Positions 8,604 to 17,625 of a stretch of DNA of 50,489 nucleotides are shown here, piece by piece. The position numbers and the translations under genes were made by a program. Source of the stretch: Methylococcaceae bacterium. GTDB taxonomy: Bacteria > Pseudomonadota > Gammaproteobacteria > Methylococcales > Methylomonadaceae. Below the pieces are notes generated by a model. The model did not search any database. It worked only from the letters and a program-made list of their open reading frames with translations, and had not been told where the DNA came from. The stretch is from assembly GCA_021647585.1 (NCBI GenBank), contig JAKIUK010000028.1, forward strand, positions 1 to 50,489, written 5' to 3'. The number at the start of each line of letters is the position of its first letter. Positions within the stretch are counted from its first letter, which is position 1.

Positions 8604-10280
8604 TTATGTTTTATACAGTGGTTCTAAAGCACTATTAGTTTTTTTTGCAACCTTTTCCCTGGCACTGTTTTCAGTAAAAGTCTGGAATAATTTTTTTCCC
8701 TGCCATGGTTCAGACTGATTAGCATAGAGATTCTGATTTAATAAATGTATTTCATCTCTTAAACGTGCTTCACAATGAGAAGCAATTGTCGACAAATTGG
8801 TATCGTTATATTTAATCTTACCCCAGGCTAATAAAGCATCTTTAGCTGCAGATTGATTATTTTCTGTACATGCTTGTTTTAGTGCTTTAACAGTATCGGA
8901 TAATTGAAGTTCTTTTATAATAACGGGCTGCTCCTGCTGCTTTGGTTTGAGTTTGCTGAGAAAGAAAACAACAGTAATTAGCCAGCCTATAGACAGAAAA
9001 AAAGAAATCCACATCCACAGTTTATTTTCTACAATCTGGACTACTGTTGTTGGCTTGACAGCATCCACTTGAATTGTTGCATCAGTTACAGCAGGGTTTG
9101 CAAGAGAGCTTGCTGAGCCGGTAGCTGTGATAGTCTGTTCAGGAATTCGCGCTATTTCCATTTTTTTTGTTTGAGTGTTAAACCAGGGTATTTCTATTGC
9201 TGGTAAAGTATAGTTGCCTGATTTTGATGGGATATAGGCAATTTTTTCTTCTCTAAATGCAATAATGCCATCTACTTGTTTTTTTTCTTTTAAAATGGGT
9301 TGGTCGGGGTATGTTTTTAATTGGTTGATGTTTATGTCACTGTGTAATTCAGGTAACTGGCTGACAGTGGTACCTTTGGCAAGTATTGTTAATGTGCGAG
9401 TTAAAGGTTCTCCAACCTTCATTTTCGAAGTATCGCCAGACCATTTTTGTTCAAGGTATAAATGTTCTGCAGGAATCCATTGTTTACCGCTGAAAGATTC
9501 AGGAGCTGCTAGTACATTTAAGGTAACGGCCTTCGATGTTACCCGTCTGGTTTTAGTGGCAGGTCTATTAAAAAAACCATTAAACCTTGGACGAGTGTTG
9601 GATACTACCTCAGCAGTTAATACTAAAGGCTTAATTGTTGTGACACCACTTTTTTGCGGGAAAATGGCATATTTACGTTCTGTGATTACATAGGGTATGC
9701 CGTTAACGTCAGTATTATAATTCTTATCTTCACCCATTTTTTCTATCACAGCATTGTCCAATTCAGGCTCGTTTAAACTGGCTTGAGATATTTGCACTCT
9801 ACGGTATAAACGTAGGGTGTACAATACTTGAGATTGAACATAAGGGGTCTCAGATGATACCTCAACCTCTATATATAATTCATCTGTTTTGCCGGTGTTT
9901 TTAATAGCACTTTTTTTAATAGTTACCGTGGCAGGCAGACTAAAATCATCTCCAAAAGCAATGGCAGGGATTTTTAGTTTGCCTACACGCTTGGCCATTA
10001 CATTGACTATCCATTGTATGGATTTAGTCGATTGACCATTGATCCATGATGAATTACTGCGGTGAGTCTGGTTTAGTATTTCAAAATTGCTTACTAATGG
10101 ACTGAAATCAGGGTCATCATCGGGAGATTCTGTTGCCGTAAATATTATTTGAAAAGATTCATTTATATTGATAGGGTTACGATCTATCGTTGTTTTAATT
10201 TCTACTGCTAACACCGAATTAATGGAAAGTAAAAATAGAACTAAGCTTAGAAATGAGAATTTACCTTTTTTGTACGTCAT
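8604..10280 (-). CDS. batD: BatD-like protein (oxygen-tolerance family)
   Basis: BatD proteins are periplasmic, membrane-anchored partners of von Willebrand A-domain Bat proteins and MoxR ATPases. Their exact role is unsettled, though they are linked to aerotolerance and envelope stress. I chose the ATG at 10278-10280, giving 558 residues, because it places a clear signal peptide at the start (FSFLSLVLFLLSINSVLAVE). An in-frame ATG at 10385, six bases after the batB/C stop, would add 35 residues with a second hydrophobic run and cannot be excluded. Tandem beta-rich repeats follow. A membrane helix (LWMWISFFLSIGWLITVVFF) lies at about residue 420-440, then a cytoplasmic tail. Last gene of the moxR-bat cluster. 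Confidence 0.85.
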   Translation of the reverse strand: MTYKKGKFSFLSLVLFLLSINSVLAVEIKTTIDRNPININESFQIIFTATESPDDDPDFSPLVSNFEILNQTHRSNSSWINGQSTKSIQWIVNVMAKRVGKLKIPAIAFGDDFSLPATVTIKKSAIKNTGKTDELYIEVEVSSETPYVQSQVLYTLRLYRRVQISQASLNEPELDNAVIEKMGEDKNYNTDVNGIPYVITERKYAIFPQKSGVTTIKPLVLTAEVVSNTRPRFNGFFNRPATKTRRVTSKAVTLNVLAAPESFSGKQWIPAEHLYLEQKWSGDTSKMKVGEPLTRTLTILAKGTTVSQLPELHSDININQLKTYPDQPILKEKKQVDGIIAFREEKIAYIPSKSGNYTLPAIEIPWFNTQTKKMEIARIPEQTITATGSASSLANPAVTDATIQVDAVKPTTVVQIVENKLWMWISFFLSIGWLITVVFFLSKLKPKQQEQPVIIKELQLSDTVKALKQACTENNQSAAKDALLAWGKIKYNDTNLSTIASHCEARLRDEIHLLNQNLYANQSEPWQGKKLFQTFTENSAREKVAKKTNSALEPLYKT

Positions 10281-10391
10281 AATAAATAAGGGCTGAAACT
10301 TATGTTTGGTTGAAATGTAGCCGTTCACTACGAACAACACAGATAACACGAAGCTGGAAGCATTATTAGAAAGGAACAGTTGCATTGATGA

Positions 10392-12179
10392 TTACCAGGC
10401 TTGATCGAGATTAGTGTTACGACCACGTTGACCGTATTGATATTTGAATTTCCGTTTTAACAAACCGGCTGGATCATCAGGTATACGCTTAAGCCATTGT
10501 TCATTTGCTTGTTCGGTTTCGTTTAGCTCAGATGATTCGGCTGTCTGTTGTGATTCAGTTTCTTTAGCTTTTTGCTGTTGTTCTTGATCTTGTTCTTGCT
10601 CTTGCTCATTTTGTTGGGTTTGTTCAGATTGTTTTGGCTCTGAGCTTTGCTGTTCTGATGACTCAGAGTTTTGCTGCTGTTCTGAATCACTTTGTTCACC
10701 AGACTGTTCAGAACTATCGTCTTGCTTATTATTTTCTTTTTTACTTTCACTTTGTTTTGAGTCGTCATGATCAGATTTTTGCTGCTCATCACCTTGTTGC
10801 TGGTTTTGCTTTTCCAGCTGTTTTTCTACCTGTTCTTTATTATATTTAGCATCTGCATTATCAGGCTCAATTTGCAAAGATTTGTTATAGGCTTCTATTG
10901 CTTCAGTTAATTTACCGGATTGAGCCAATGCATTCCCCTGATTGTATAGCCCGGTTGCTGATTGCTCATGTTGTAAAGTTTCCAGTGCTTGCTCAAACTG
11001 CCCGGCCTTATATTGAGCTGCGCCTTTCCATTGTGGATTATTAAATTGTTTGGCTGCCTGTTGGTAATTTTTTTGATTAAAAGCTTTATGAGCTTGTTGG
11101 TTTTGAGTTTGCCATAAGTCATTCCATTCCAGAGCATAACTGGGTTTAGGATAAGGAAATAAGCATAATATAGCAAAGGTTAACAGGCCTTTTCTAAAAC
11201 TAAATGCGGCAAAAGGCAAAACTAAAAATAACAACCAGGGACCTTTTTCACTCCACTGATCTATTAACAAGCCATTATCTTCATTCGCTACCTTTTCAAT
11301 GGGGTTGTCAAATTGATCTAACAAACTTTCAATATCGCTATCATCACCGCTAATTGTTTGATAACGCCCATTGCCTTTTTTTGTTAATCGGGATAAGACA
11401 CTGCTATCAAGCTTGGGCACTACAATATTACCCTGAGCATTTTTAATAAAACCACCCTGGGCCATTTTAATGGGCGCACCATCAGCTGTACCCACACCTA
11501 ATACGGATAAGTGATAGCCTTTCAGCGATTCGATAACATCTATGGTTTTATCAAAATCAACACCAACACCATCAGTGACCAACAAAATCTCACCTTTTTG
11601 TAGTCCGGTTTGTTTTAATAAAGTAACTGCTTTTTCTATGGCCGCAACCGTATTACTGCCTTGGCTGGGCATAATTTCTGTAGTTAATGCAGAAATTTGA
11701 CTGGCTATCGTTTCTGTATCTTCAGTGAGTGGGGTAACAACAAAGGCATCACCGGCATAAACGATTAAAGCAGTTTGTCCATCTTTACGGCGCTTTAAAA
11801 TATCGGCAATTTTATATCGCGCCCGACTTAGTCTGCTGGGCTTTATATCAGTTGAATCCATAGAATACGATAAATCTAGCGCAATGACTAAAGCCGCATC
11901 ATTTCTGAACACAGACGATGGTAATCGTTCCCAGGTAGGTCCTGCCAAGGCAATAATAGTTAACAAGCTGCATACTGCACCCGCAGATAATGTCCAGCGA
12001 CGTTGAGGGGTAGTCTTGTTCTGCAATACAAAGGGTAACAATTCAGGGTCACAAACATTAGACCAGCTACCTTGATTGAGTTTATTTTTCAGTAATAAAA
12101 TGAAAAGCACGACAGCTGGAACAATAGCCCACAGCCAGTACGGCCTAATAAAATGAAATTCTGCAAAATTTATGTTCAC
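10392..12179 (-). CDS. BatB/BatC fusion: vWA domain plus TPR protein
   Basis: Membrane protein of 595 residues with helices near 14-30 and 64-80 and again near 315-350. The vWA domain carries a MIDAS motif DLSYS at Asp102-Ser106, plus LVTDGVGVD. A second part has TPR repeats (ATGLYNQGNALAQSGKLTEA, IEAYNKSLQIEPDNADAKYN). A stretch of about 100 residues extremely rich in Gln, Glu, Ser and Lys follows, and then a conserved tail (WLKRIPDDPAGLLKRKFKYQ). In other genomes batB (vWA) and batC (TPR) are often separate genes, so this is best read as a fusion. It starts one base after the batA stop and presumably works with MoxR and the other Bat proteins. Confidence 0.88.
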   Translation of the reverse strand: MNINFAEFHFIRPYWLWAIVPAVVLFILLLKNKLNQGSWSNVCDPELLPFVLQNKTTPQRRWTLSAGAVCSLLTIIALAGPTWERLPSSVFRNDAALVIALDLSYSMDSTDIKPSRLSRARYKIADILKRRKDGQTALIVYAGDAFVVTPLTEDTETIASQISALTTEIMPSQGSNTVAAIEKAVTLLKQTGLQKGEILLVTDGVGVDFDKTIDVIESLKGYHLSVLGVGTADGAPIKMAQGGFIKNAQGNIVVPKLDSSVLSRLTKKGNGRYQTISGDDSDIESLLDQFDNPIEKVANEDNGLLIDQWSEKGPWLLFLVLPFAAFSFRKGLLTFAILCLFPYPKPSYALEWNDLWQTQNQQAHKAFNQKNYQQAAKQFNNPQWKGAAQYKAGQFEQALETLQHEQSATGLYNQGNALAQSGKLTEAIEAYNKSLQIEPDNADAKYNKEQVEKQLEKQNQQQGDEQQKSDHDDSKQSESKKENNKQDDSSEQSGEQSDSEQQQNSESSEQQSSEPKQSEQTQQNEQEQEQDQEQQQKAKETESQQTAESSELNETEQANEQWLKRIPDDPAGLLKRKFKYQYGQRGRNTNLDQAW

Positions 12180-12180
12180 A

Positions 12181-13161
12181 TTACATCCTGCTTAAGCGGC
12201 TGATACTAATTATGCCCGCTAAAATGAAGGCAATGGCTAATGGCCAATGATAAAGTTCTGTTTTAGGACGGAAATATTGTTTCTCTTTTTCTACTGGTTC
12301 TAACTCATCTAACAGCTGATATATTTGGTTTAGTTCTTTGGTGTTTTTTGCCCTGAAATAGCGTCCACCGGTTTTTTCAGCAATTGCGATCAAGGTTTTT
12401 TCATCCAGATCTCTTGATGGGTTTACTTTGCGTGAGCCAAAAAAGCTGCGAACGATCATTTCATCAGCGCCTATGCCTATGGTGTAAATTTTTAAATCAT
12501 TGTCTGCCGCCAGTTCGGCTGCTTTCAGAGGAGATACTTCACCTGCCGTATTCGCACCATCGGTTAATAATACCAGTACCCGACTATTTGCCTGTTGTTT
12601 TCTCAAGCGTTTAACCGCAAGGCCAATGGCATCACCAATTGCAGTGCTTTCTCCTGCTAACCCAATGGCAGATTCATTAAGTAAAGTGGTGACAGTGGTT
12701 CTGTCAAAAGTCAGAGGTGTCTGTAAATAAGCCTGCGTACCAAATAAGATGAGTCCCAAACGGTCTCCAATACGCCTCTTAATAAACTGTCCTGCCACAT
12801 ATTTTGTTGCAGTTAAGCGATCTACTTGTTTTTTTTTCAGGATAAAATCTTGCTCTTCCATACTGCCTGATAAATCAACTGCCAGCATTAAATCTCGACC
12901 GCTCACTGCTTGTTCTATGGGTTCTCCTAACCATTGGGGCCGCATGCATGAAAAAACCAGTAATATCCAGGCAATCAAAGCTATTAACAGAGGCCATTGT
13001 TTATTTTGTGAAACTGTTTTGCTTTCAGCTATTACAAAATCTTCTAAAAAGGGTACTCTTAATGCGGCCTGCTCTACAGGCGTATTAGCAGGAATCAACC
13101 AACGTATAAGAATAGGAGCAGGGAGAGCCAGTATTAACCATGGCCATTCGAAATGGATCAT
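12181..13161 (-). CDS. batA: BatA-like von Willebrand factor type A protein
   Basis: Membrane-anchored vWA protein of 326 residues. N-terminal hydrophobic segments lie near 7-21 and 57-74 and a C-terminal helix near 307-322. The MIDAS motif is DLSGSM at residues 96-101, followed by TPLTFDRTTV and VLLTDGANTAGEVSP, the metal-ion adhesion loops. The family binds partner proteins through the metal site. It overlaps the upstream DUF4381 gene by four bases (ATGA type), which implies translational coupling within the cluster. Confidence 0.9.
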   Translation of the reverse strand: MIHFEWPWLILALPAPILIRWLIPANTPVEQAALRVPFLEDFVIAESKTVSQNKQWPLLIALIAWILLVFSCMRPQWLGEPIEQAVSGRDLMLAVDLSGSMEEQDFILKKKQVDRLTATKYVAGQFIKRRIGDRLGLILFGTQAYLQTPLTFDRTTVTTLLNESAIGLAGESTAIGDAIGLAVKRLRKQQANSRVLVLLTDGANTAGEVSPLKAAELAADNDLKIYTIGIGADEMIVRSFFGSRKVNPSRDLDEKTLIAIAEKTGGRYFRAKNTKELNQIYQLLDELEPVEKEKQYFRPKTELYHWPLAIAFILAGIISISRLSRM

Positions 13162-13634
13162 TTTTTATTTTCTTTTTGGGCTTTTAGCCAGTCTTCACAC
13201 AAGCTGATGAGTAAAGGGATATCAATTTCAATGCTAGCTGTTTGTTGATAGTGTGCATTTGCTAAGCATCGCCCTGTCCCCTGTGTGAAAGGTGAATCTT
13301 TCATTGTGCTGTCGAGATATTGCAGCCAGTCTAGCCCTGTTAGACTAGCGGTTTCATTTCTGGGCGCAATACTGATAGCCACTCTGCGAATTAATTCGGA
13401 GATTTTAGACAGTTTTTCAATATCATCTAAAGCAGTGTCTTGTTGTATTTCTGTCAATATTTTTTTGCCGGTTTTCAATGCCGTATTTCGAGTGAGGCGT
13501 TTAAATAGCCTTATCACGAACCAGCATAGCAAAGGAATAAATAACGCTATTAGCCACCAACCCATTGCAGGTGGCCACCATCCAATGGCATCTGGCAGGT
13601 GAATGTCTCTTAAAGAGAGTGGTTGGGATTCCAT
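13158..13634 (-). CDS. DUF4381 domain membrane protein of the Bat cluster
   Basis: A protein of 158 residues that starts MESQPLSLRDIHLPDAIGWW, followed by one membrane helix (MGWWLIALFIPLLCWFVIRL) and a cytoplasmic helical domain. The LRDIHLPD...WWPPAMGWW opening is the DUF4381 signature. Genes of this type sit between the DUF58 gene and batA in many proteobacterial moxR clusters. No enzymatic motif is visible. The start codon touches the DUF58 gene stop by one base and the end overlaps batA by four bases. Confidence 0.85.
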   Translation of the reverse strand: MESQPLSLRDIHLPDAIGWWPPAMGWWLIALFIPLLCWFVIRLFKRLTRNTALKTGKKILTEIQQDTALDDIEKLSKISELIRRVAISIAPRNETASLTGLDWLQYLDSTMKDSPFTQGTGRCLANAHYQQTASIEIDIPLLISLCEDWLKAQKENKK

Positions 13635-14527
13635 TATCGCAATACCTCGAGTGGATCTTCAGCAGTGCTGGATTGTAAAAATACCAGTCCCGTTTTTTTT
13701 GCTACTTGTTGTAAATAATTTAATCGACTCTGGTAGCGTTGTTGATAACTCAGTATCCTTGGTTTATCACTGGTATCAATCACTGCATCACGATCATCAT
13801 TAGTAAAGCGGTATCGCCCTTTAGCAGGAAGATGGTGTTCTAAAGAATCGTAAATATGAATTAATACAACTTCACAATGTTTGGAAAGTTTGGCCAGATG
13901 ATTTTCTGACATCAGATTTAATCCTCGAAAATCACTAATAATATAAACCAGGCTACCAGGCCGTGCATGTTGAACTAATCGAGCCAAGGCATGTTCCAGA
14001 GTCATTTCCATTTTGGAAGCCGAAGCAGTATTTACCAGGGTGTTAAAAAAACGTAGGACAGCATGTTTTCCATTCTGTGGTTTTAATTCCTGACAACGTG
14101 AGTCAGTATAGATTTGTCCACCTATACGATCACCATGATGTTGAGCTGTCCAGGCCAATAAAGCTGCAATTTTTGCTGCTTGTACTGATTTAAAAACTCC
14201 ACGGGTAGCAAAATGCATGGCAGGTCGATTATCTACCGAAATAAAAACCGGACGTTCACGCTCTTCACGAAAAACTTTGGTGTATGTTTTTCCTGTACGT
14301 GCTGTTACCCGCCAATCTATCGTGCGGATATCATCCCCTGGTTGATATAGCCTGGCCTCGTCGAACTCCATTCCTCGACCTTTAAATCGAGAAACATATC
14401 CTCCATTTTGACTTGATCTTATAGCAGAGTGATTAAGGTCTAGTGTTGAAGCAGACTTTGCTAGGTTAACCAGTGTTTTTAAATTGACAGAAACAAGGTC
14501 ACTCGCATTTGTGTTGACACTTTTCAT
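13634..14527 (-). CDS. DUF58 domain protein of the MoxR-Bat cluster
   Basis: A protein of 297 residues whose core is the DUF58 signature (GMEFDEARLYQPGDDIRTID, WRVTARTGKTYTKVFREERE). A degenerate vWA-like fold follows (VFISVDNRPAMHF, SLVYIISDFRGL). DUF58 proteins are almost always found beside MoxR ATPases. It abuts the moxR stop with no gap and shares one base with the next gene, so the five genes below moxR form a tightly packed operon. The biochemical role is not known. Confidence 0.9.
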   Translation of the reverse strand: MKSVNTNASDLVSVNLKTLVNLAKSASTLDLNHSAIRSSQNGGYVSRFKGRGMEFDEARLYQPGDDIRTIDWRVTARTGKTYTKVFREERERPVFISVDNRPAMHFATRGVFKSVQAAKIAALLAWTAQHHGDRIGGQIYTDSRCQELKPQNGKHAVLRFFNTLVNTASASKMEMTLEHALARLVQHARPGSLVYIISDFRGLNLMSENHLAKLSKHCEVVLIHIYDSLEHHLPAKGRYRFTNDDRDAVIDTSDKPRILSYQQRYQSRLNYLQQVAKKTGLVFLQSSTAEDPLEVLR

Positions 14528-15514
14528 TTAAGGTACAGCAACTCTGGAAATCAGTTCTTTAATAAAATGATCAGTGGTTATTCCTTCGGCTTCTGCCTCA
14601 TATGACAAAATCAAGCGATGACGCAGTACATCAAAGGCTAACTCCTGTATATCTTCAGGGCCAACAAAATCGCGCTGTTGTAGCCATGCCCTGGCCCTGG
14701 CACAACGATCTAGAGCAATACTGGCTCTTGGGCTGGCACCATATTGCAACCACCCCGCCAGGTCTTCACCATATGCTGCCGGATTACGCGTTGCTATAAT
14801 TAGTTGTAATAAATACTGTTCAAGGCTGTCTGCCATGTAAATATTAAGAACTTCATTGCGGGCCTTCAGCACTGTTTGCTGACTGATGGTCTGGAAATGT
14901 TCTTTATGTTTTTGGAATTCACCCTTGGCTTCAGCGCGGGCAAGATGTAGAATTTCTTTTTCATGTTCTGCATGGGGATAATCAATTTTCACATGCAATA
15001 AAAAACGGTCCAATTGTGCTTCAGGTAAAGGATAAGTGCCTTCCTGTTCAATCGGATTTTGAGTTGCCATTACCATAAATAATTTAGGTAATGGATAGGT
15101 TGTACTACCTACCGTAATCTGTCTTTCTGCCATTGCTTCCAATAAAGCTGCTTGGACTTTGGCTGGCGAGCGGTTAATTTCATCGGCTAGTACCAGATTA
15201 TGGAATAACGGACCCTTTTGAAATTCAAACGTACCTAGTTGTGGGCGAAAAATTTCAGTTCCGGTTAAATCAGCGGGTAATAAGTCAGGGGTAAACTGTA
15301 CGCGATGAAAATCGGCTGCAATGCCTTGACTTAACACATTAATAGCACGCGTTTTTGCCAGGCCGGGAGCACCTTCTAATAGCATATGACCATCAGCCAA
15401 TAAGGCAATTAACATTCGTTCAACTAATTTTTCCTGGCCAATAATATGTTCGCCTATGAACGATTTAAGTTGCTTAAAAGAATTTTGAGTGTTGCTAAGA
15501 CTTGTCTCAGTCAT
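14528..15514 (-). CDS. MoxR-family AAA+ ATPase
   Basis: MoxR ATPases act as chaperones that help assemble or metal-load protein complexes together with vWA-domain partners. The chosen start at 15514 gives 328 residues beginning MTETSLSNTQNSFKQL. A longer frame reaches 15559, but the extra 15 residues are not family-like. AGAAAGGA lies about 14 bases upstream of the chosen ATG. The Walker A is GAPGLAKT at residues 48-55, Walker B is LVLADEINRSPAKVQAALLE, and sensor 1 is MATQNPIEQEGTYPLPEAQL. It is first in the leftward moxR-DUF58-DUF4381-batA-batB/C-batD operon. Confidence 0.92.
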   Translation of the reverse strand: MTETSLSNTQNSFKQLKSFIGEHIIGQEKLVERMLIALLADGHMLLEGAPGLAKTRAINVLSQGIAADFHRVQFTPDLLPADLTGTEIFRPQLGTFEFQKGPLFHNLVLADEINRSPAKVQAALLEAMAERQITVGSTTYPLPKLFMVMATQNPIEQEGTYPLPEAQLDRFLLHVKIDYPHAEHEKEILHLARAEAKGEFQKHKEHFQTISQQTVLKARNEVLNIYMADSLEQYLLQLIIATRNPAAYGEDLAGWLQYGASPRASIALDRCARARAWLQQRDFVGPEDIQELAFDVLRHRLILSYEAEAEGITTDHFIKELISRVAVP

Positions 15515-15664
15515 GGTTAAATTATTATCCTTTCTATTTACTTGGGAACATGGATTCAATTACTTGCGAATCTTGACACTTAAATTTTAAGTCCATCAGA
15601 CGAACTTAGTAGTGTAAAGTTCACTATTTTATTCAATAGTAAAAGAAATTGTAAGTTTTCGCAT

Positions 15665-17005
15665 ATGTCAGAATATAAAACAGCCCCAGTATCCAGTAAT
15701 TCAATACCCTCTGGCATTCCTTTTATTGTCGTTAACGAGGCAGCTGAACGCTTTAGTTATTACGGCATGAGAGCTATTCTTGTAGTCTTTATGACCCAGT
15801 ATTTAATGAACTCAACGGGGCAATTAGACGTTATGAGTGAGAATGAAGCTCAAGGCTATTTTCACTTATTTGTATCAGCGGTGTATTTTATGCCAATTTT
15901 AGGCGCTTTGCTGGCGGATGGTTTAATTGGTAAATACCGGACTATACTATTTTTATCATTTTTTTATTGCATTGGACATTTTGCCTTGGCGGTGGACGAT
16001 ACTCGAATGGGCTTGTTAATAGGGCAAGGTCTTTTAGCATTAGGCGCAGGGGGAATTAAACCTTGTGTATCATCGCATTTGGGGGATCAGTTTGGTGCTT
16101 CCAATCATTATTTATTAAGCAAGGTTTTTGGCTGGTTTTATTTTTCCATTAATATAGGTGCATTTGCTGCTATGCTTATAATTCCATGGTTATTAGCTGA
16201 ATATGGTTCAGCAGTAGCTTTTGCAGTTCCCGGAGTATTAATGTTAATGGCAACAATTACATTTTGGAGTGGACGCTACCGTTTTGTTCACATTCCTCCA
16301 GCCGGTGCAAATTTTGTAAAGGAAGTGCTAAGTCCCTTTGGATTAAAAATATTACTTAAACTAAGCTTCATTTATGTTTTTATAGCGGTTTTTTGGGCTT
16401 TATTTGAACAAATTGGTTCTTCCTGGGTGTTACAGGCCCAGAAAATGGATAGAGTCATCTGTGGTGTTGAAATATTACCTTCACAAATTCAGGCAGCAAA
16501 TCCCTTGTTAATTATGCTATTAGTGCCTCTATTTACCTATATTTTTTATCCAGCATTAAATAAGTTAATGGTATTAACATCACTTAAAAAAATAACATTA
16601 GGTTTATTTTTGACTGCAATTGCATTTGCCATTCCCAGCTGGATACAAATGCAACTGGATCAGGGATTTGTGCCACACATAGGCTGGCAATTAATAGCCT
16701 ACATACTACTCACTGCAGCTGAGGTGATGGTTTCGATCACGTGCCTGGAATTTTCCTACACTCAAGCGCCTAAGAGTATGAAATCTTTTGTAATGGCATT
16801 ATTCTTTTTGTCAGTTGCACTAGGTAATTTATTTACCAGTGCTGTCAATTTTATTATTTTAAACGAAGATGGCAGTAGTAAATTGGATGGTGCAGAATAT
16901 TACTGGTTTTTTACGGCGTTAATGTTGGTTACTGCTATATTATTTACTTATGTGAGTGGAAATTATCAGGAACAAACTTATTTACACGAAGAGCAAGTTG
17001 GGTAA
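15665..17005 (+). CDS. POT-family proton-dependent oligopeptide transporter
   Basis: Inner-membrane symporter of 446 residues with about 12 hydrophobic segments, expected to import di- and tripeptides with protons. The family signature ERFSYYGMRAILVVFMTQYL is at residues 29-48, containing the ExxER-type helix 1 and the Tyr-Tyr-Gly-Met motif. The second signature region includes FGWFYFSINIGAF near residue 155. The C-terminal half is complete. The gene is divergent from moxR and starts a rightward set of four closely spaced genes. The Shine-Dalgarno is weak. Substrate cannot be read from the sequence. Confidence 0.92.
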   Translation: MSEYKTAPVSSNSIPSGIPFIVVNEAAERFSYYGMRAILVVFMTQYLMNSTGQLDVMSENEAQGYFHLFVSAVYFMPILGALLADGLIGKYRTILFLSFFYCIGHFALAVDDTRMGLLIGQGLLALGAGGIKPCVSSHLGDQFGASNHYLLSKVFGWFYFSINIGAFAAMLIIPWLLAEYGSAVAFAVPGVLMLMATITFWSGRYRFVHIPPAGANFVKEVLSPFGLKILLKLSFIYVFIAVFWALFEQIGSSWVLQAQKMDRVICGVEILPSQIQAANPLLIMLLVPLFTYIFYPALNKLMVLTSLKKITLGLFLTAIAFAIPSWIQMQLDQGFVPHIGWQLIAYILLTAAEVMVSITCLEFSYTQAPKSMKSFVMALFFLSVALGNLFTSAVNFIILNEDGSSKLDGAEYYWFFTALMLVTAILFTYVSGNYQEQTYLHEEQVG

Positions 17006-17037
17006 TAGTGAGTTCTTCTGCATTAAAAGAGGGTAAT

Positions 17038-17625
17038 ATGAAATTAGTACAGCTTTTTGTAGCCATGTTAGCTACAACTTTGTTTTCGGGTAGTATCTTA
17101 GCAGGGGTATATAAATGTACCGATAGGGAGGGGAACACTTCATATCAATCAGCGCCCTGTACTAATGAAAATAACGCAACCGAAATTGACCTCCAAACAG
17201 GTGGATCGAAAAATCTATCAATCGGCTTAAAACAACGGGAAGTACAGCTTGAATTAGAAAAACAGCAGAAGGCTGAAAAACAAAAGAAAATTGCTCAGCA
17301 GAAACAACAAAAAAAAGAGGCTGCTGAACAAAGCGCAATGAATCAGCAGTTGATCAAAGACAATCCCATTCAGTTTTCTCCTTTTGCCATACCGCCTTAT
17401 GTTACGGGTAAATTACAGGGACTGGCTAAAAATTATCAGTCTAGGTTGCCAGAAATAGAAAAATTCAGACGCTTAGCGGCTCAAAAAGCATTAGCAACGG
17501 GTGGATGTAAGCGGGTAGAAGCAGATGAGCTCAGTATAAAAAGCACGGATGATTTGTTAGTCTTTGCAGTAGACTGTAGTAGTGCGAAAACTTTCTTCTA
17601 TAACGAAAAAGAGCTCATAGAATAA
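17038..17625 (+). CDS. DUF4124-domain exported protein
   Basis: Secreted protein of 195 residues. The start at 17038 is supported by GAGGG just upstream and by a good signal peptide (MKLVQLFVAMLATTLFSGSI, then LAG). A DUF4124 domain follows (GVYKCTDREGNTSYQSAPC), a small beta fold often found in periplasmic proteins of methanotrophs and pseudomonads. After it comes a Lys/Gln/Glu-rich coiled-coil stretch at about 75-115 and a helical tail with two cysteines. Function unknown. The stop overlaps the next ATG by one base. Confidence 0.85.
   Translation: MKLVQLFVAMLATTLFSGSILAGVYKCTDREGNTSYQSAPCTNENNATEIDLQTGGSKNLSIGLKQREVQLELEKQQKAEKQKKIAQQKQQKKEAAEQSAMNQQLIKDNPIQFSPFAIPPYVTGKLQGLAKNYQSRLPEIEKFRRLAAQKALATGGCKRVEADELSIKSTDDLLVFAVDCSSAKTFFYNEKELIE

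Noticed and set aside
8419..8718. 99-codon plus-strand ORF after nudE
   Set aside because: It starts inside a repeat element and runs antisense into batD. No family resemblance.
9265..9693. 142-codon plus-strand ORF
   Set aside because: It lies wholly inside batD on the opposite strand and shows no recognisable domain.
10281..10385. BatD N-terminal extension
   Set aside because: The first ATG is only six bases after the batB/C stop, but the extra 35 residues would place a second hydrophobic run before a clean signal peptide. Kept as an alternative only.
12749..13207. 152-codon plus-strand ORF
   Set aside because: It is antisense to batA and has Ser/Lys/Cys-rich composition typical of shadow frames.
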